A stretch of 64,000 bases of DNA from Acidimicrobiales bacterium (GCA_036378675.1 DASUWA010000007.1:111773-175772); one strand, 5' to 3'. Numbered from the stretch's first letter, positions 18,104 to 26,771 are shown. Numbers and translations: made by a program. The notes: generated from the letters alone by a model not told the origin.

Positions 18104-19465
18104 ATGTTCGAGTCCCTGACCGACCGGTTCGACGCGGTTTTCAGCCGGCTCCGCGGCCGCGGAAGGCTGAGCGAAGCCGACGTCGACGAGGCGCTGCGAG
18201 AGATCCGCCTCGCCCTGCTGCAGGCCGACGTGAACCTGCGCGTCGTCAGGGATTTCGTCTCGCGGGTCCGCGAGGACCTCGTAGGGATCGACCTCTCTCA
18301 AGCCCTGACCCCGGGCCAGCAGGTCATCAAAATCGTCCACCAGGAGCTTCGCAACATCCTCGGCGGGGAGACGCTGAAGCTGACCTACGCGTCGCGGCCA
18401 CCGACGATCATCCTTCTGGCAGGCCTTCAAGGATCGGGTAAGACCACCGCCGCCGCCAAGCTGGCTTCGTTCTACAAGCGCAAGGAGGGCCGGAATCCGC
18501 TACTCGTCGGCGCCGACCTCCAGCGGCCGGCCGCGGTCGAGCAGCTGAGAGTCCTCGGCAAGCAGGTCGGCGTGCCGGTCTTCAGCGAGCCGTCCGACCC
18601 GGTCACCGTCGCCAAGAAGGGGCTCGAAGAGGCGGTTCGCCTCGGACGCGACGTGCTCATCGTCGACACCGCCGGGCGCCTCTCGATCGACGCCGAACTG
18701 ATGGACGAGGTGCGCCGGATCTCGGAGACGGTCGAGCCGCACTACACGTTCCTGGTCATCGACTCGATGACCGGTCAGGACGCGGTCGCCACTGCGGAGG
18801 CTTTCCACCAGACGCTCGAACTCGACGGCGTCATCCTGACCAAGGTCGACGGCGACGCTCGCGGCGGCGCCGCACTCTCGGTGAAGGAGGTGGTCGGCCG
18901 GCCGATCGTGTTCTCCTCAACAGGGGAGAAGCTCGACGACTTCGACCAGTTCCACCCTGATCGGATGGCCGACCGGATCCTCGGCATGGGCGACGTGCTG
19001 ACCCTTATCGAGAAGGCGGAGGCGAACCTCGATCGGGAGCAGGCGGAGACCACGCTGAACCGGTTGCAGCAGGGGCAGTTCACGCTGGAGGACTTCCTCG
19101 ACCAGCTCCAGCAGGTCAAGAAGATGGGCCCGCTGTCCGGGTTGATGGGTATGATTCCCGGGCTCCCGAAGGAGCTGAAAAACGCCGAGATCGACGACGG
19201 CCTCATGGGCCCGATCGAGGCGATCATCCACTCCATGACCCCGGAGGAGCGTCGCAACCCCTCGATCATCAACGGTTCTAGACGTCTGCGCATCGCCAAC
19301 GGAAGCGGGACGTCGACGACCGAGGTCAACAGCCTGCTCGACAGGTTCAAGCAAATGCAGACCTACATGCGCCAGATGGCGATGATGCCCGGCCTCGGAG
19401 GCAAAGTCGCAAGGCGGGCTACGTCAGGTAGCCGCAAATCCAACAAAAAGAAGCGGCGCCGGTAG
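18104..19465 (+). CDS. ffh: Signal recognition particle protein Ffh
   Basis: A 453-aa SRP54 GTPase that binds signal sequences and 4.5S RNA. N domain begins MFESLTDRFDAVFSRLRGRG, the normal bacterial start; an in-frame ATG at 18080 would add 8 residues. G domain motifs are GLQGSGKTTAAAKLA (about 106), DTAGRLSID (about 187) and TKVDGDARGGAALS (about 245). The C-terminal M domain is methionine-rich with GMIPGLPKELKNA and ends in a basic KSNKKKRRR tail. rpsP follows at once. Confidence 0.96.
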   Translation: MFESLTDRFDAVFSRLRGRGRLSEADVDEALREIRLALLQADVNLRVVRDFVSRVREDLVGIDLSQALTPGQQVIKIVHQELRNILGGETLKLTYASRPPTIILLAGLQGSGKTTAAAKLASFYKRKEGRNPLLVGADLQRPAAVEQLRVLGKQVGVPVFSEPSDPVTVAKKGLEEAVRLGRDVLIVDTAGRLSIDAELMDEVRRISETVEPHYTFLVIDSMTGQDAVATAEAFHQTLELDGVILTKVDGDARGGAALSVKEVVGRPIVFSSTGEKLDDFDQFHPDRMADRILGMGDVLTLIEKAEANLDREQAETTLNRLQQGQFTLEDFLDQLQQVKKMGPLSGLMGMIPGLPKELKNAEIDDGLMGPIEAIIHSMTPEERRNPSIINGSRRLRIANGSGTSTTEVNSLLDRFKQMQTYMRQMAMMPGLGGKVARRATSGSRKSNKKKRRR

Positions 19466-19498
19466 GGCCGCCCCGAACAGCAAGAGAGTGCTCAGATC

Positions 19499-19777
19499 AT
19501 GGCCGTAAAGCTCCGCTTGATGCGGATGGGAAAAAAGAAGCAGCCGGTGTACCGCATCGTCGCAGCTGACAGCCGCTCCCCGCGCGACGGACGGTTTATT
19601 GAGATCCTCGGAACCTACGAGCCGAGAAGCGAACCGAGCCGCGTGGTGGTGGACAACGAAAGGGCCGTTCGGTGGCTTCGGGACGGCGCCAAGCCGACCG
19701 ACACCGTCGCCCGCCTTCTCGCCCAAAGCGGCGCCCTCGAGGAGTTCAAGGCTGGCGCTGCGCAAGCCAAGTCGTGA
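19499..19777 (+). CDS. rpsP: 30S ribosomal protein S16
   Basis: A 92-aa small-subunit protein with [19 protein letters not shown] at the N-terminus and [21 protein letters not shown] following, both family hallmarks. ATG 19499 follows GAGAGTGCTCAGATC. Its stop overlaps the khpA GTG (GTGA). It heads the conserved rpsP-khpA-rimM-trmD-rplS operon. Confidence 0.97.
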   Translation: MAVKLRLMRMGKKKQPVYRIVAADSRSPRDGRFIEILGTYEPRSEPSRVVVDNERAVRWLRDGAKPTDTVARLLAQSGALEEFKAGAAQAKS

Positions 19778-20127
19778 CCTTCGCGGACGAGGGCGCCAAC
19801 GGAGTGGCTGGTCACAACGAATCGGGCAACAACGAAGTGGGCGATGACGAAATGGGCGAGGAATGGGATGACCACGGACAGCCCGACGGAGGCCGGGCCA
19901 AAGCGGTTCTTGTCTTCCTGGCCAGGCAGCTCGTCGACAACCCCGACTCCATAAACGTCGACACGAGCGAAACCCGCAACGGCATCAGGCTTTCGCTCCG
20001 GGTGGCACCCGACGACATGGGCAAGGTGATCGGCCGGCGCGGCCGCGTAGCCCAATCGATCCGAGCGGTGGTTCGTGCCGCCGGTGCGAAGGACGGCGTG
20101 GACGTCGCGGTCGACATAGTCGACTGA
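19774..20127 (+). CDS. khpA: KH-domain RNA-binding protein KhpA
   Basis: A 117-aa protein with a single KH domain (about 40-117) carrying the GxxG loop GRRG in [20 protein letters not shown]. KhpA family proteins bind RNA and are placed directly after rpsP in most Gram-positives. Unusually, the first 40 residues are an acidic, Asn/Gly/Glu-rich extension encoded by near-repeated units. GTG 19774 overlaps the rpsP stop by 4 nt. Confidence 0.92.
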   Translation: MTFADEGANGVAGHNESGNNEVGDDEMGEEWDDHGQPDGGRAKAVLVFLARQLVDNPDSINVDTSETRNGIRLSLRVAPDDMGKVIGRRGRVAQSIRAVVRAAGAKDGVDVAVDIVD

Positions 20128-20147
20128 CTGATCGGCCCCGGCTGCGG

Positions 20148-20633
20148 ATGAGCGAGCTGCTCGATGTGGGCAGGATCGTCAAGCCGCACGGGCTGAAGGG
20201 TCACGTAGTTGTTGAGCTCTGGACCAACCGCAGCGAAAGAGTCGCCCCCGGTTCGGTGCTGACCGGACCGAACGGGGAGCTGCGAGTGAAACAGTCGTCG
20301 CCGACGGCGCCCGCCGCCGGCAGAGACCGTTGGTTGGTCACCTTCGATGGGATCGACAGCCGCGAGACCGCGGAAGCGTTTCGGGGACAGGTTCTCAGGG
20401 CGGCGCCGATCGACGAGCCCGGTTCGTTGTGGGTTCATGAACTGGTGGGCCGGGATGTTTTCGGGGTCTCGGGCGAAAGGCTGGGAGTGGTCGAAGCGGT
20501 GGAAACGAACCCGGCCAGCGATCTACTGGTACTCGGCGACGGAACGCTGATTCCCTTGCGGTTTGTGGTCGACTCGGGCGACGGCGAGAACGGGTTGACG
20601 GTCGATCTGCCAGAAGGTCTGCTCGACCTGTGA
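20148..20633 (+). CDS. rimM: Ribosome maturation factor RimM
   Basis: A 161-aa 16S processing factor. The N-terminal beta-barrel has VGRIVKPHGLKGHVVVE and the C-terminal PRC-barrel includes LWVHELVGRDVFG...GVVEAVETNPASDLLVL. It binds S19 and helps mature the 30S head. Length is typical. Flanked by khpA and trmD in the usual order. Confidence 0.95.
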   Translation: MSELLDVGRIVKPHGLKGHVVVELWTNRSERVAPGSVLTGPNGELRVKQSSPTAPAAGRDRWLVTFDGIDSRETAEAFRGQVLRAAPIDEPGSLWVHELVGRDVFGVSGERLGVVEAVETNPASDLLVLGDGTLIPLRFVVDSGDGENGLTVDLPEGLLDL

Positions 20634-20661
20634 GCGCGCGCCGGGCGGATTGAGAGAGCGC

Positions 20662-21429
20662 GTGCGCGTCGACGTACTCACCATTTTTCCGGATCTGGTT
20701 CGGACCTGGACCCAGTCGAGCCTGATCGGTCGCGCCGGCCGCGCCGGCTTACTCGACGTTCGGGTGCACGACCTCCGCTCCGGCGCCAACGACCCGCACC
20801 GCTCGGTCGACGACGCGCCCTTCGGCGGAGGAGCCGGAATGGTCCTGGCGCCCGAGCCGCTGTTCGCCGTCGTGGAGGCCGCCGAACCACCAAGGCCGTT
20901 GTTGTTGCTCGGCCCCGGCGGAAGGCGGTTCGACCAGAGTTGGGCAGTGGAGTTGGCCGCAGGTGACGGTTTCTCGATGCTGTGCGGCCGTTACGAGGGC
21001 GTCGATCAGAGGGTCAGGGACCACCTGGTCGACGGAGAGCTGTCGGTCGGCGACTTCGTCCTGGCCGGCGGCGAGTCGGCGGCGATCTGCGTGCTCGAGG
21101 CGGTGGCACGGTTGGTGCCCGGCGTGATGGGGAACGACCAATCGTCGCTCGAGGAGAGCTTCGCGGACGGTCTGCTCGAGTACCCGCAGTACACCCGGCC
21201 GGCTGTGTTTCGCGACTGGGAAGTGCCGGACGTGCTGCGAAGCGGCGACCACGGACTGGTCGCGAGATGGCGCAAGGCTCAGTCGCTGGCCAGGACCATC
21301 ACCGACAGGCCCGACCTGATCGAGGCGAGGGGAGGCTTGAGTGAAGAGGAGGAGCGGCTGCTGGCCGAGTTCGCTCCCTCCGCACTATCCTCAAGGGTCC
21401 CCTCTCCCCGGCAGGAGCCGAAGCGATGA
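20662..21429 (+). CDS. trmD: tRNA (guanine37-N1)-methyltransferase TrmD
   Basis: A 255-aa SPOUT-class methyltransferase that makes m1G37 and prevents frameshifting. GTG 20662 yields [12 protein letters not shown], the standard TrmD start; TTG 20650 would add four residues. The trefoil-knot motifs are present: [25 protein letters not shown] and [14 protein letters not shown]. The N-terminal HDLR region ([17 protein letters not shown]) is normal. The stop overlaps the L19 ATG (ATGA). Confidence 0.95.
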   Translation: MRVDVLTIFPDLVRTWTQSSLIGRAGRAGLLDVRVHDLRSGANDPHRSVDDAPFGGGAGMVLAPEPLFAVVEAAEPPRPLLLLGPGGRRFDQSWAVELAAGDGFSMLCGRYEGVDQRVRDHLVDGELSVGDFVLAGGESAAICVLEAVARLVPGVMGNDQSSLEESFADGLLEYPQYTRPAVFRDWEVPDVLRSGDHGLVARWRKAQSLARTITDRPDLIEARGGLSEEEERLLAEFAPSALSSRVPSPRQEPKR

Positions 21430-21782
21430 ACCCCACGGATCTGGTTGACCGCGACAGTTTGCGAGACGACATCCCCGTTTTCGCCCCCGGCGACACGTTG
21501 AAGGTCCACGTTCGGGTTGTCGAGGGGAACCGGGAGCGGGTGCAGGTTTTCCAGGGTGCGGTCATCCGCCGGCAGGGATCCGGGGTCCGAGAGACGTTCA
21601 CCGTCCGTAAGATGAGCTTCGGTGTCGGAGTGGAGCGGACCTTTCCGGTGCATTCCCCGGTCATCGCCAAGATCGAAGTGGTAACCCAGGGGGACGTCCG
21701 CCGGGCGAAGCTCTACTACCTGCGTGAGCGCACCGGCAAGGCAGCGAAGATAAAGGAGAAGCGGCAGCCCGCCAGCCGCTGA
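21426..21782 (+). CDS. rplS: 50S ribosomal protein L19
   Basis: A 118-aa large-subunit protein at the 30S-50S interface. Motifs include [20 protein letters not shown] and [23 protein letters not shown], followed by ERTFPVHSP. The start overlaps the trmD stop by 4 nt. The C-terminus is basic. lepB follows after a short spacer with GGTTGA repeats. Confidence 0.97.
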   Translation: MNPTDLVDRDSLRDDIPVFAPGDTLKVHVRVVEGNRERVQVFQGAVIRRQGSGVRETFTVRKMSFGVGVERTFPVHSPVIAKIEVVTQGDVRRAKLYYLRERTGKAAKIKEKRQPASR

Positions 21783-21819
21783 ACGGCTGGGGCGGTTGAC
21801 CGCCTGAGCGGTTGAGCGG

Positions 21820-22512
21820 TTGAGCCGCGCTGATCAGGCCCGCGCTGCCGAGGCCCGCGCTGCCGAGTCCCGCGCTACCGAGGCCCGCGCCGCCGAGGCC
21901 CGCGCCGCCGAGGGCCGGGCCCAGCGACGCCGCGGGATCGCAGAGGACATCGCGTTGGTCGTGATCGCGGTCGCGGTCGCGGTCGTCGTTCGGGCCTTGG
22001 TGGCTCAGGCGTACTACATCCCGTCGGCTTCGATGGTGCCCCAGCTGCGGATCAACGACCGCGTCGTCGTCTCGCGGCTCGCCTACGACCTGCACTCGCC
22101 GCGGCGGGGGGACGTTGTCGTGTTCAAGGCGCCGCCGAGCCTGGACGGCGCGAGGACGGTTACGAAGAACCCGTTCGGTCGGTTTTTCCGGTCGATCGGT
22201 GTCGCGGTCGGCGTGACGGAGGACCAGACCGTCCTGATCAAGCGGGTTATCGCGCTTCCAGGGGAGACCGTGTCGGGAAGAGGGGGCCGGGTGTACGTCG
22301 GCGATGAAGTAGTGGTGGAGCCCTACCTTCCGGCGGGCACGATCACCTCCGACTTCGGGCCGGTCAAGGTGCCGCCCGGAGACGTCTGGGTCATGGGCGA
22401 CAACCGTTCCAACTCCGAGGACAGCCGCTTCTTCGGGCCGATTCCGACCCACACCATCGTGGGCAGGGCGATCTGGAAGGTGTGGCCGCCCTGGGAGGCG
22501 TCCTTTCTCTGA
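21820..22512 (+). CDS. lepB: Signal peptidase I
   Basis: A 230-aa membrane serine protease that cleaves Sec signal peptides. An unusual N-terminal stretch (residues 6-34) consists of AARAAE-like repeats encoded by a 15-bp tandem repeat. One membrane helix follows (about 42-62). The Ser-Lys dyad is S71 (in PSASMVPQL) and K141 (in LIKRVIALPGE); GDNRSNSEDSRFFGPI is the last family box. TTG 21820 is the only start that includes the repeats; the repeats themselves are poorly constrained, so the exact start is uncertain. Confidence 0.93.
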   Translation: MSRADQARAAEARAAESRATEARAAEARAAEGRAQRRRGIAEDIALVVIAVAVAVVVRALVAQAYYIPSASMVPQLRINDRVVVSRLAYDLHSPRRGDVVVFKAPPSLDGARTVTKNPFGRFFRSIGVAVGVTEDQTVLIKRVIALPGETVSGRGGRVYVGDEVVVEPYLPAGTITSDFGPVKVPPGDVWVMGDNRSNSEDSRFFGPIPTHTIVGRAIWKVWPPWEASFL

Positions 22513-22777
22513 GGCTCGGGGCGCCGGCGCCGGCGGGGCGGGGCGGGGCGAGCTGGCGCCGGCGGGTGGGCTGGCGGGGCTGTCCGCCCCTAGGTGGTCC
22601 CCATTTTGGATTTTGCGGTACAAACGGTTTTTGCGGTGAATTTTTGACGTTTGGGGTTGCGCTTGTCCCGGAGAAACCAGATGTCACGAATTTGCCCAGG
22701 GCTGCTCTTCATGCGCCGCCGGTCTGCAACCCTGTGATGGACTCCAATCGACCGCGGCTGGGCCTACCATGGAGCCC
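22513..22777. other. Structured intergenic region lacking rnhB
   Basis: Just after lepB there is a very G-rich run (three GGGG tracts at 22535-22548, then GGGTGGG at 22564-22570), followed by an AT-rich stretch at about 22600-22650 with a direct repeat of TTTTGCGGT. No ORF of coding quality is present on either strand. In many actinobacteria rnhB lies here; it is absent. The DUF2469 -10 box closes the region. Confidence 0.5.
22765..22770 (+). promoter_or_regulatory. -10 box for DUF2469 gene (leaderless)
   Basis: TACCAT with a 7-nt gap to GTG 22778. The ATG inside this box at 22769 is in frame but would then be part of the promoter, so GTG 22778 is the better start. Confidence 0.5.
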
Positions 22778-23071
22778 GTGAGCGCCGAGGACCTCGAACG
22801 GTACGAGACCGAAATCGCGCTGCAGCTTTACCAGGAGTACCGGGCGGTGCTCGCCATGTTCAAGTACGTGGTCGAGACCGAGCGACGCTTCTACCTGGCT
22901 AACGACGTGACCATGGAAGCGAAGGGTGAGGGCGACCGTACGTATTTCGAGATCACCCTCGGCGACGCATGGGTCTGGGATATGTACCGGCCGGCCCGCT
23001 TCGTCTCTTCTGTGCGGGTCGTCACCTTCAAAGACGTCAACATCGAGGAACTCCCGGAGAAGGAGCTCTAG
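22778..23071 (+). CDS. DUF2469 family protein
   Basis: A 97-aa conserved actinobacterial protein with no known function. It begins with SAEDLERYETEIALQLYQEY, the family signature, followed by FKYVVETERRFYLANDV and GDAWVWDMYRPARFV. GTG 22778 gives the family-typical MSAEDLE start and fits the leaderless box; ATG 22769 would add three residues. The family is almost always next to yraN, lepB or rnhB. It has no membrane segments. Confidence 0.92.
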   Translation: MSAEDLERYETEIALQLYQEYRAVLAMFKYVVETERRFYLANDVTMEAKGEGDRTYFEITLGDAWVWDMYRPARFVSSVRVVTFKDVNIEELPEKEL

Positions 23072-23073
23072 CC

Positions 23074-23445
23074 ATCGCGGCGACCGCCGCCTCGGGGGGA
23101 AACCGAGCCACCGGGGCGCGCGGCGAGCAGCAGGTGGCTTCGTGGTACTCGGCCGCCGGCTACGAGGTGGTGGACCGGAACTGGCGCTGCAGTCAGGGCG
23201 AGCTGGACATAGTCGCGGTCAAGCGCTCGACGGTCGTCTTCTGCGAGGTGAAGGCACGATCGGGGACTCTTTTCGGTGTCCCGGCGGAGGCGGTCGGGCG
23301 GGCGAAGCAGCTCAGGATCCGACGCCTCGCGGCCCGGTGGCTCGCGGAGAACCGTGACCGCTTGGGCCGGCGGTCCTGGGCGGTCCGCTTCGACGTGGCG
23401 TCGGTGCTCGCGGGTCAGGTCGACGTGATCGAGGGAGCTTTCTGA
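23074..23445 (+). CDS. yraN: YraN/UPF0102 family nuclease-like protein (apparent ATC start)
   Basis: A 123-aa protein with the UPF0102 pattern: GARGEQQVASWYSAAGYEVV, RNWRCSQGELDIVAV and EVKARS, a PD-(D/E)xK-like arrangement (ELD...EVK). No ATG, GTG or TTG exists in frame between ATG 22969, deep inside the DUF2469 gene, and the conserved N-terminus. AAGGAG at 23060-23065 is placed 8 nt before ATC 23074, so ATC is the best start. The alternative is the 22969 start with a 103-nt overlap. Function is not settled in the family. Confidence 0.8.
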   Translation: MAATAASGGNRATGARGEQQVASWYSAAGYEVVDRNWRCSQGELDIVAVKRSTVVFCEVKARSGTLFGVPAEAVGRAKQLRIRRLAARWLAENRDRLGRRSWAVRFDVASVLAGQVDVIEGAF

Positions 23446-23485
23446 GCCCGTCGACGCAGTCGGTCGCTCAGGGTCCACCTCACTG

Positions 23486-23530
23486 TTTTTCTTGCAAATT
23501 GGCACCAATTGGGTGCCAAGTTGCGAAAAA
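23486..23530. repeat. Long imperfect palindrome between convergent yraN and zinc-protein genes
   Basis: The core is TTGGCACC (23499-23506), a 5-nt loop, then GGTGCCAA (23512-23519). The flanks extend the symmetry with TTTTTC on the left (23486-23491) and GAAAAA on the right (23525-23530). The T and A runs are on the wrong sides for a simple U-tract terminator, but a long stem between two convergent genes could still end both transcripts or serve as a protein-binding palindrome. Confidence 0.6.
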
Positions 23531-23580
23531 GGTTGCTCGGTGACCGCAGCGACCGTCGGCTTGCGCTCCCGCCCAGTGAC

Positions 23581-23826
23581 CTAACCGGCCCGACCAGGCC
23601 GGCGGGTCCGACGGCGCTCCCAGCACGGCCGGTGCCAGTGCCGGCGCAGATCGGATGCGCCCTTGGGAACGACGACGACATGCCCGGTTCCTGAGGCGAT
23701 CTCCTGCTGGCATCCCGGGCAGACATAAGCCTTCCGCGCCTGGAAGGGGTGGATCGTCCGTACCTCCAGGCCTTCCTCTTCCTCTTCCTCTTCCTCGTCA
23801 TGGTCATCAAAATCGTCGGGGGGCAT
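23581..23826 (-). CDS. Small zinc-binding actinobacterial protein (often labelled ATP/GTP-binding)
   Basis: An 81-aa protein with an acidic N-terminus (a run of eight Glu at about 11-18) and a CPGCQQEI...GTGHVVVVP...HWHRPCWERR core. The CxxC, the His and the HWHxxCW residues would form one zinc site. Similar small proteins are annotated in Streptomyces and relatives near comM without a proven role. ATG 23826 starts the gene; it is convergent with yraN and divergent from comM. Confidence 0.75.
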   Translation of the reverse strand: MPPDDFDDHDEEEEEEEEGLEVRTIHPFQARKAYVCPGCQQEIASGTGHVVVVPKGASDLRRHWHRPCWERRRTRRPGRAG

Positions 23827-23979
23827 TCAGCCGATTGTGGCCCACGCCGGCGGCCACCGGCGGAGCAACGAGGCCCCCGATCGCAGCGTTGGCGTCCTAC
23901 CGCCTTCGTAGCCTCTCGCCGGATCGCTCGGAGCAGGCGAAAACGGCCCCCTCAATCCACCGGCAGGGAGGTTTTTTCA

Positions 23980-25500
23980 GTGCTTGCCACCGTCTCGTCA
24001 GCGACGCTCGTGGGCGTCGAAGGCCGACCGATAGATGTCGAGGTCCACGTGTCTCGCGGGCTTCCTTGCTTCACGATCGTCGGTCTGCCCGATGCGTCGT
24101 GCCGAGAGGCCCGGGATCGGGTGAGGGCCGCTGTCATTTCAAGCGGTCTCAGCTGGCCGCAGCACAGAGTCACCGTGAACCTGGCACCGACGGGAATCCG
24201 AAAGGGAGGGGCCGGGCTCGATCTGCCGATAGCTGTCGCCCTGTTGATCGCCGACGGTCAGCTGCCGGAAGGATGCGCTTCGGGTCTCGGCTTCCTGGGT
24301 GAACTCGGGCTGGACGGGAGCGCCCGCAAAGTGGCTGGAGTCCTCCCGTTGGTCGATGCCATCCGGGCGGAAGTTGTCGTGGTGCCGACCTCCTGCGCCG
24401 AGGAAGCGAGTCTGGTGCGCGGCTCCTCGGTAGCGCCGATCCCGAGTCTCCGCACACTTGTTTCCGTACTACGCGACGAGGAGGGATGGCCTGACCATCC
24501 GGCGCCACTGCCCCCTCCGGAAAAGTTTCGTGGCCCGGATTTGGCGGAAGTGCGCGGCCAGGCTCTCGGTCGCTTGGCGGTCGAGGTCGCCGCAGCGGGA
24601 GGGCACCACCTCCTGATGGTCGGGCCTCCGGGTGCCGGGAAGACCATGCTCGCCGAGCGCCTTCCCGGCCTGCTGCCGCCGCTAGAAACTCCTGAGGCTT
24701 TGGAGGTCGCGCGGGTCCACTCCGCAGCCGGGCTACAGCTCCCACCAGGTTCGCTGGTCAAGAGACCGCCGTACCGGGCACCGCACCACAGCGCCTCCCT
24801 GGTATCGCTGATCGGAGGCGGGACCGCGCAGCTCAGACCTGGCGAGTTGAGCTGCGCCCATCATGGGGTCCTGTTCCTCGACGAAGTCGGTGAGTTCCCC
24901 GCCGACGTGCTCGACACTCTCCGCCAACCCCTCGAAGAGGGGACGATCATGGTCTGCCGGGCGCGCGCGAGCGTCGTTTTCCCAGCGCGCGTGCTTCTGG
25001 TCGCTGCCATGAACCCATGCCCTTGCGGCGGCGAGGGCGCACCCGGGGGCTGCAGGTGCAGCGACTCGGCGATCACGCGGTACGCGTCGAGGATCTCCGG
25101 CCCCTTGCTCGATCGTTTCGACCTCAGGGTGCATGTCGATCGTCCCGAGGTGTCCGAACTTATGAGCGATCGACCGACCGTGGAAGAGTCGACGGAGACC
25201 GTCGCCGCCCGTGTTCGCTCCGCGAGGGATGAGGCTAGGAAGCGCGGTGTGACGTGCAACGCCGCCATCTCCGCGCGACTCCTCGACGACCTCGCTCCGC
25301 TCGAGCGAGCCGCGAGACAGTTGCTCGAAACTCGGATGCGCCAAGGGAGGATCTCCGCACGCGGCGTTCACCGCGTGAGGCGGGTGGCCCGGACGCTCGC
25401 AGACCTGGCCGAGAATCACGGCCCAATAGCCGCTGAGCACGTCCAGTCGGCGCTTGCCCTTCGCGCGGAAGTCTTCACGCCTCCTCGGGTTTCGGTGTGA
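23980..25500 (+). CDS. comM: YifB/ComM family Mg-chelatase-like AAA+ ATPase
   Basis: A 506-aa hexameric branch-migration helicase family member. The N-terminal ChlI-like domain starts TVSSATLVGVEGRPIDVEV. Walker A is GPPGAGKTMLAERL (about 212-225), the HHSASLVSLIGGG box follows, and Walker B is LFLDEVGEF (about 298). CPCGG precedes the C-terminal Mg-chelatase domain. GTG 23980 has a GGGAGG ribosome binding site 7 nt upstream; longer in-frame extension overlaps the neighbour's promoter region. It overlaps dprA by 4 nt, consistent with a shared role in transformation. Confidence 0.94.
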   Translation: MLATVSSATLVGVEGRPIDVEVHVSRGLPCFTIVGLPDASCREARDRVRAAVISSGLSWPQHRVTVNLAPTGIRKGGAGLDLPIAVALLIADGQLPEGCASGLGFLGELGLDGSARKVAGVLPLVDAIRAEVVVVPTSCAEEASLVRGSSVAPIPSLRTLVSVLRDEEGWPDHPAPLPPPEKFRGPDLAEVRGQALGRLAVEVAAAGGHHLLMVGPPGAGKTMLAERLPGLLPPLETPEALEVARVHSAAGLQLPPGSLVKRPPYRAPHHSASLVSLIGGGTAQLRPGELSCAHHGVLFLDEVGEFPADVLDTLRQPLEEGTIMVCRARASVVFPARVLLVAAMNPCPCGGEGAPGGCRCSDSAITRYASRISGPLLDRFDLRVHVDRPEVSELMSDRPTVEESTETVAARVRSARDEARKRGVTCNAAISARLLDDLAPLERAARQLLETRMRQGRISARGVHRVRRVARTLADLAENHGPIAAEHVQSALALRAEVFTPPRVSV

Positions 25501-26771
25501 GCAGCGATATGTCCGACTTCAACGCCGAGGCACAGGCCGAGGCCCATAGGGATCAAGCCGCCTGGGCAGCGGCCCTCACCCGTCTGCCCGGGATGGGTCC
25601 TGCGACACTCGTGTCGATTCTTCGCGAGCACCAACCTCGTGAGGCGTGGGAGTTGGTATGCGAGGGACGGCTCCGGAGACGGTCACGGGCTGACGGCGGG
25701 CAGCCCGCTGGCGTTTCCCAGTCGCTCTCCCTCTTCGCAGCCGGCGACGATCAGGGGCGCGAAGGCGACGACGGTCGCGCCTGGGAGAAGGCGGCCTCGA
25801 GGATCGAGGTCACCGGCTGGTGGGATCGAGCGGCCCGCCGCGGCGTACAGGTGACCTGGTTCGGGGAGGAGGACTATCCCGAGGCGCTGGTACAAGATCC
25901 CAATCCCCCCGGGGTGCTGTTCTGGCGGGGGTCGCTCGCGCGCCTGACCTTTCCACGGGTGGCGATCGTCGGCACCAGGAACGCCACTCCCGACGGGAGG
26001 GCGATCGCATTCGAAATGGCACGCGACCTCACCGAGGCGGGTGTATGCGTGGTCTCGGGCCTGGCTCTCGGAATCGACGGCGCAGCCCATCACGGCGCGC
26101 TCGAGGGCTTGACACACGAGGTCGACGCAGGTTCGGCGGGACGGCCTGCACCCCCGATCGGTGTCGCTGCCAGCGGCGTCGATGTGCCGTACCCGAAGCA
26201 GCATGCGTCGCTCTGGGAGCGGGTATGCCAAGCAGGAGCGGTGATTTCGGAGACACCGCCTGGGCAGCCGGCGCAGGCCTGGCGTTTTCCGACCAGGAAT
26301 CGGATCATCGCCGGGCTGTCCGTGATGGTCGTCGTGGTGGAATCCCACTCAAAGGGAGGAAGCCTGATCACAGCCGAGGCGGCGTTGGAGCGCGGGGTGG
26401 AGGTGCGGGTTGTTCCCGGCCCGGTTCGTAGCCCCGCAAGCGAGGGGAGCAACCAACTCCTTTACGACGGGCCTGGGCCGGTTCGTTGCGCCCGGGATGT
26501 GCTGGACGCCCTGGGGATTCTCCTTCCGGACAGTTCCGGCGGTGGTTCAGCCAGTGCTGGAACCCGTCGAAACTCTGTCGAGCTGAGTTCGGAGGAGAAA
26601 GCAATCGTTGACGCAGTCGGGTGGAGGCCTTCGTCGTTGGGGCAGGTCGTCGGGCGGAGCGGTTTGGCGGTCGGCCGCACAGCCACGATCCTCGATGCGC
26701 TTGAGGCTCGCGGCGTCCTGGGTAGAGAAGGTGCGTGGTGGGTGAGAGTCGCTCATGGCGCCGGGACCTGA
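25497..26771 (+). CDS. dprA: DNA processing protein DprA
   Basis: A 424-aa protein that loads RecA onto incoming single-stranded DNA. An N-terminal SAM/HhH-like segment (LTRLPGMGPATLVSIL, about 24-39) is followed by the Rossmann DprA core: VAIVGTRNATPDGRAIA, VVSGLALGIDGAAHHGALE, PTRNRIIAGLSVMVVVVES and GSLITAEAALERG. A C-terminal winged-helix segment (about 360-415) is present. The product is longer than many homologues because of a linker at about 60-105. Coupled to comM by a GTGA overlap. Confidence 0.95.
   Translation: MSSDMSDFNAEAQAEAHRDQAAWAAALTRLPGMGPATLVSILREHQPREAWELVCEGRLRRRSRADGGQPAGVSQSLSLFAAGDDQGREGDDGRAWEKAASRIEVTGWWDRAARRGVQVTWFGEEDYPEALVQDPNPPGVLFWRGSLARLTFPRVAIVGTRNATPDGRAIAFEMARDLTEAGVCVVSGLALGIDGAAHHGALEGLTHEVDAGSAGRPAPPIGVAASGVDVPYPKQHASLWERVCQAGAVISETPPGQPAQAWRFPTRNRIIAGLSVMVVVVESHSKGGSLITAEAALERGVEVRVVPGPVRSPASEGSNQLLYDGPGPVRCARDVLDALGILLPDSSGGGSASAGTRRNSVELSSEEKAIVDAVGWRPSSLGQVVGRSGLAVGRTATILDALEARGVLGREGAWWVRVAHGAGT

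Noticed and set aside
23749..23979. N-terminal extension of comM
   Set aside because: It overlaps the divergent zinc-protein gene and lacks homology; GTG 23980 has a strong ribosome binding site.
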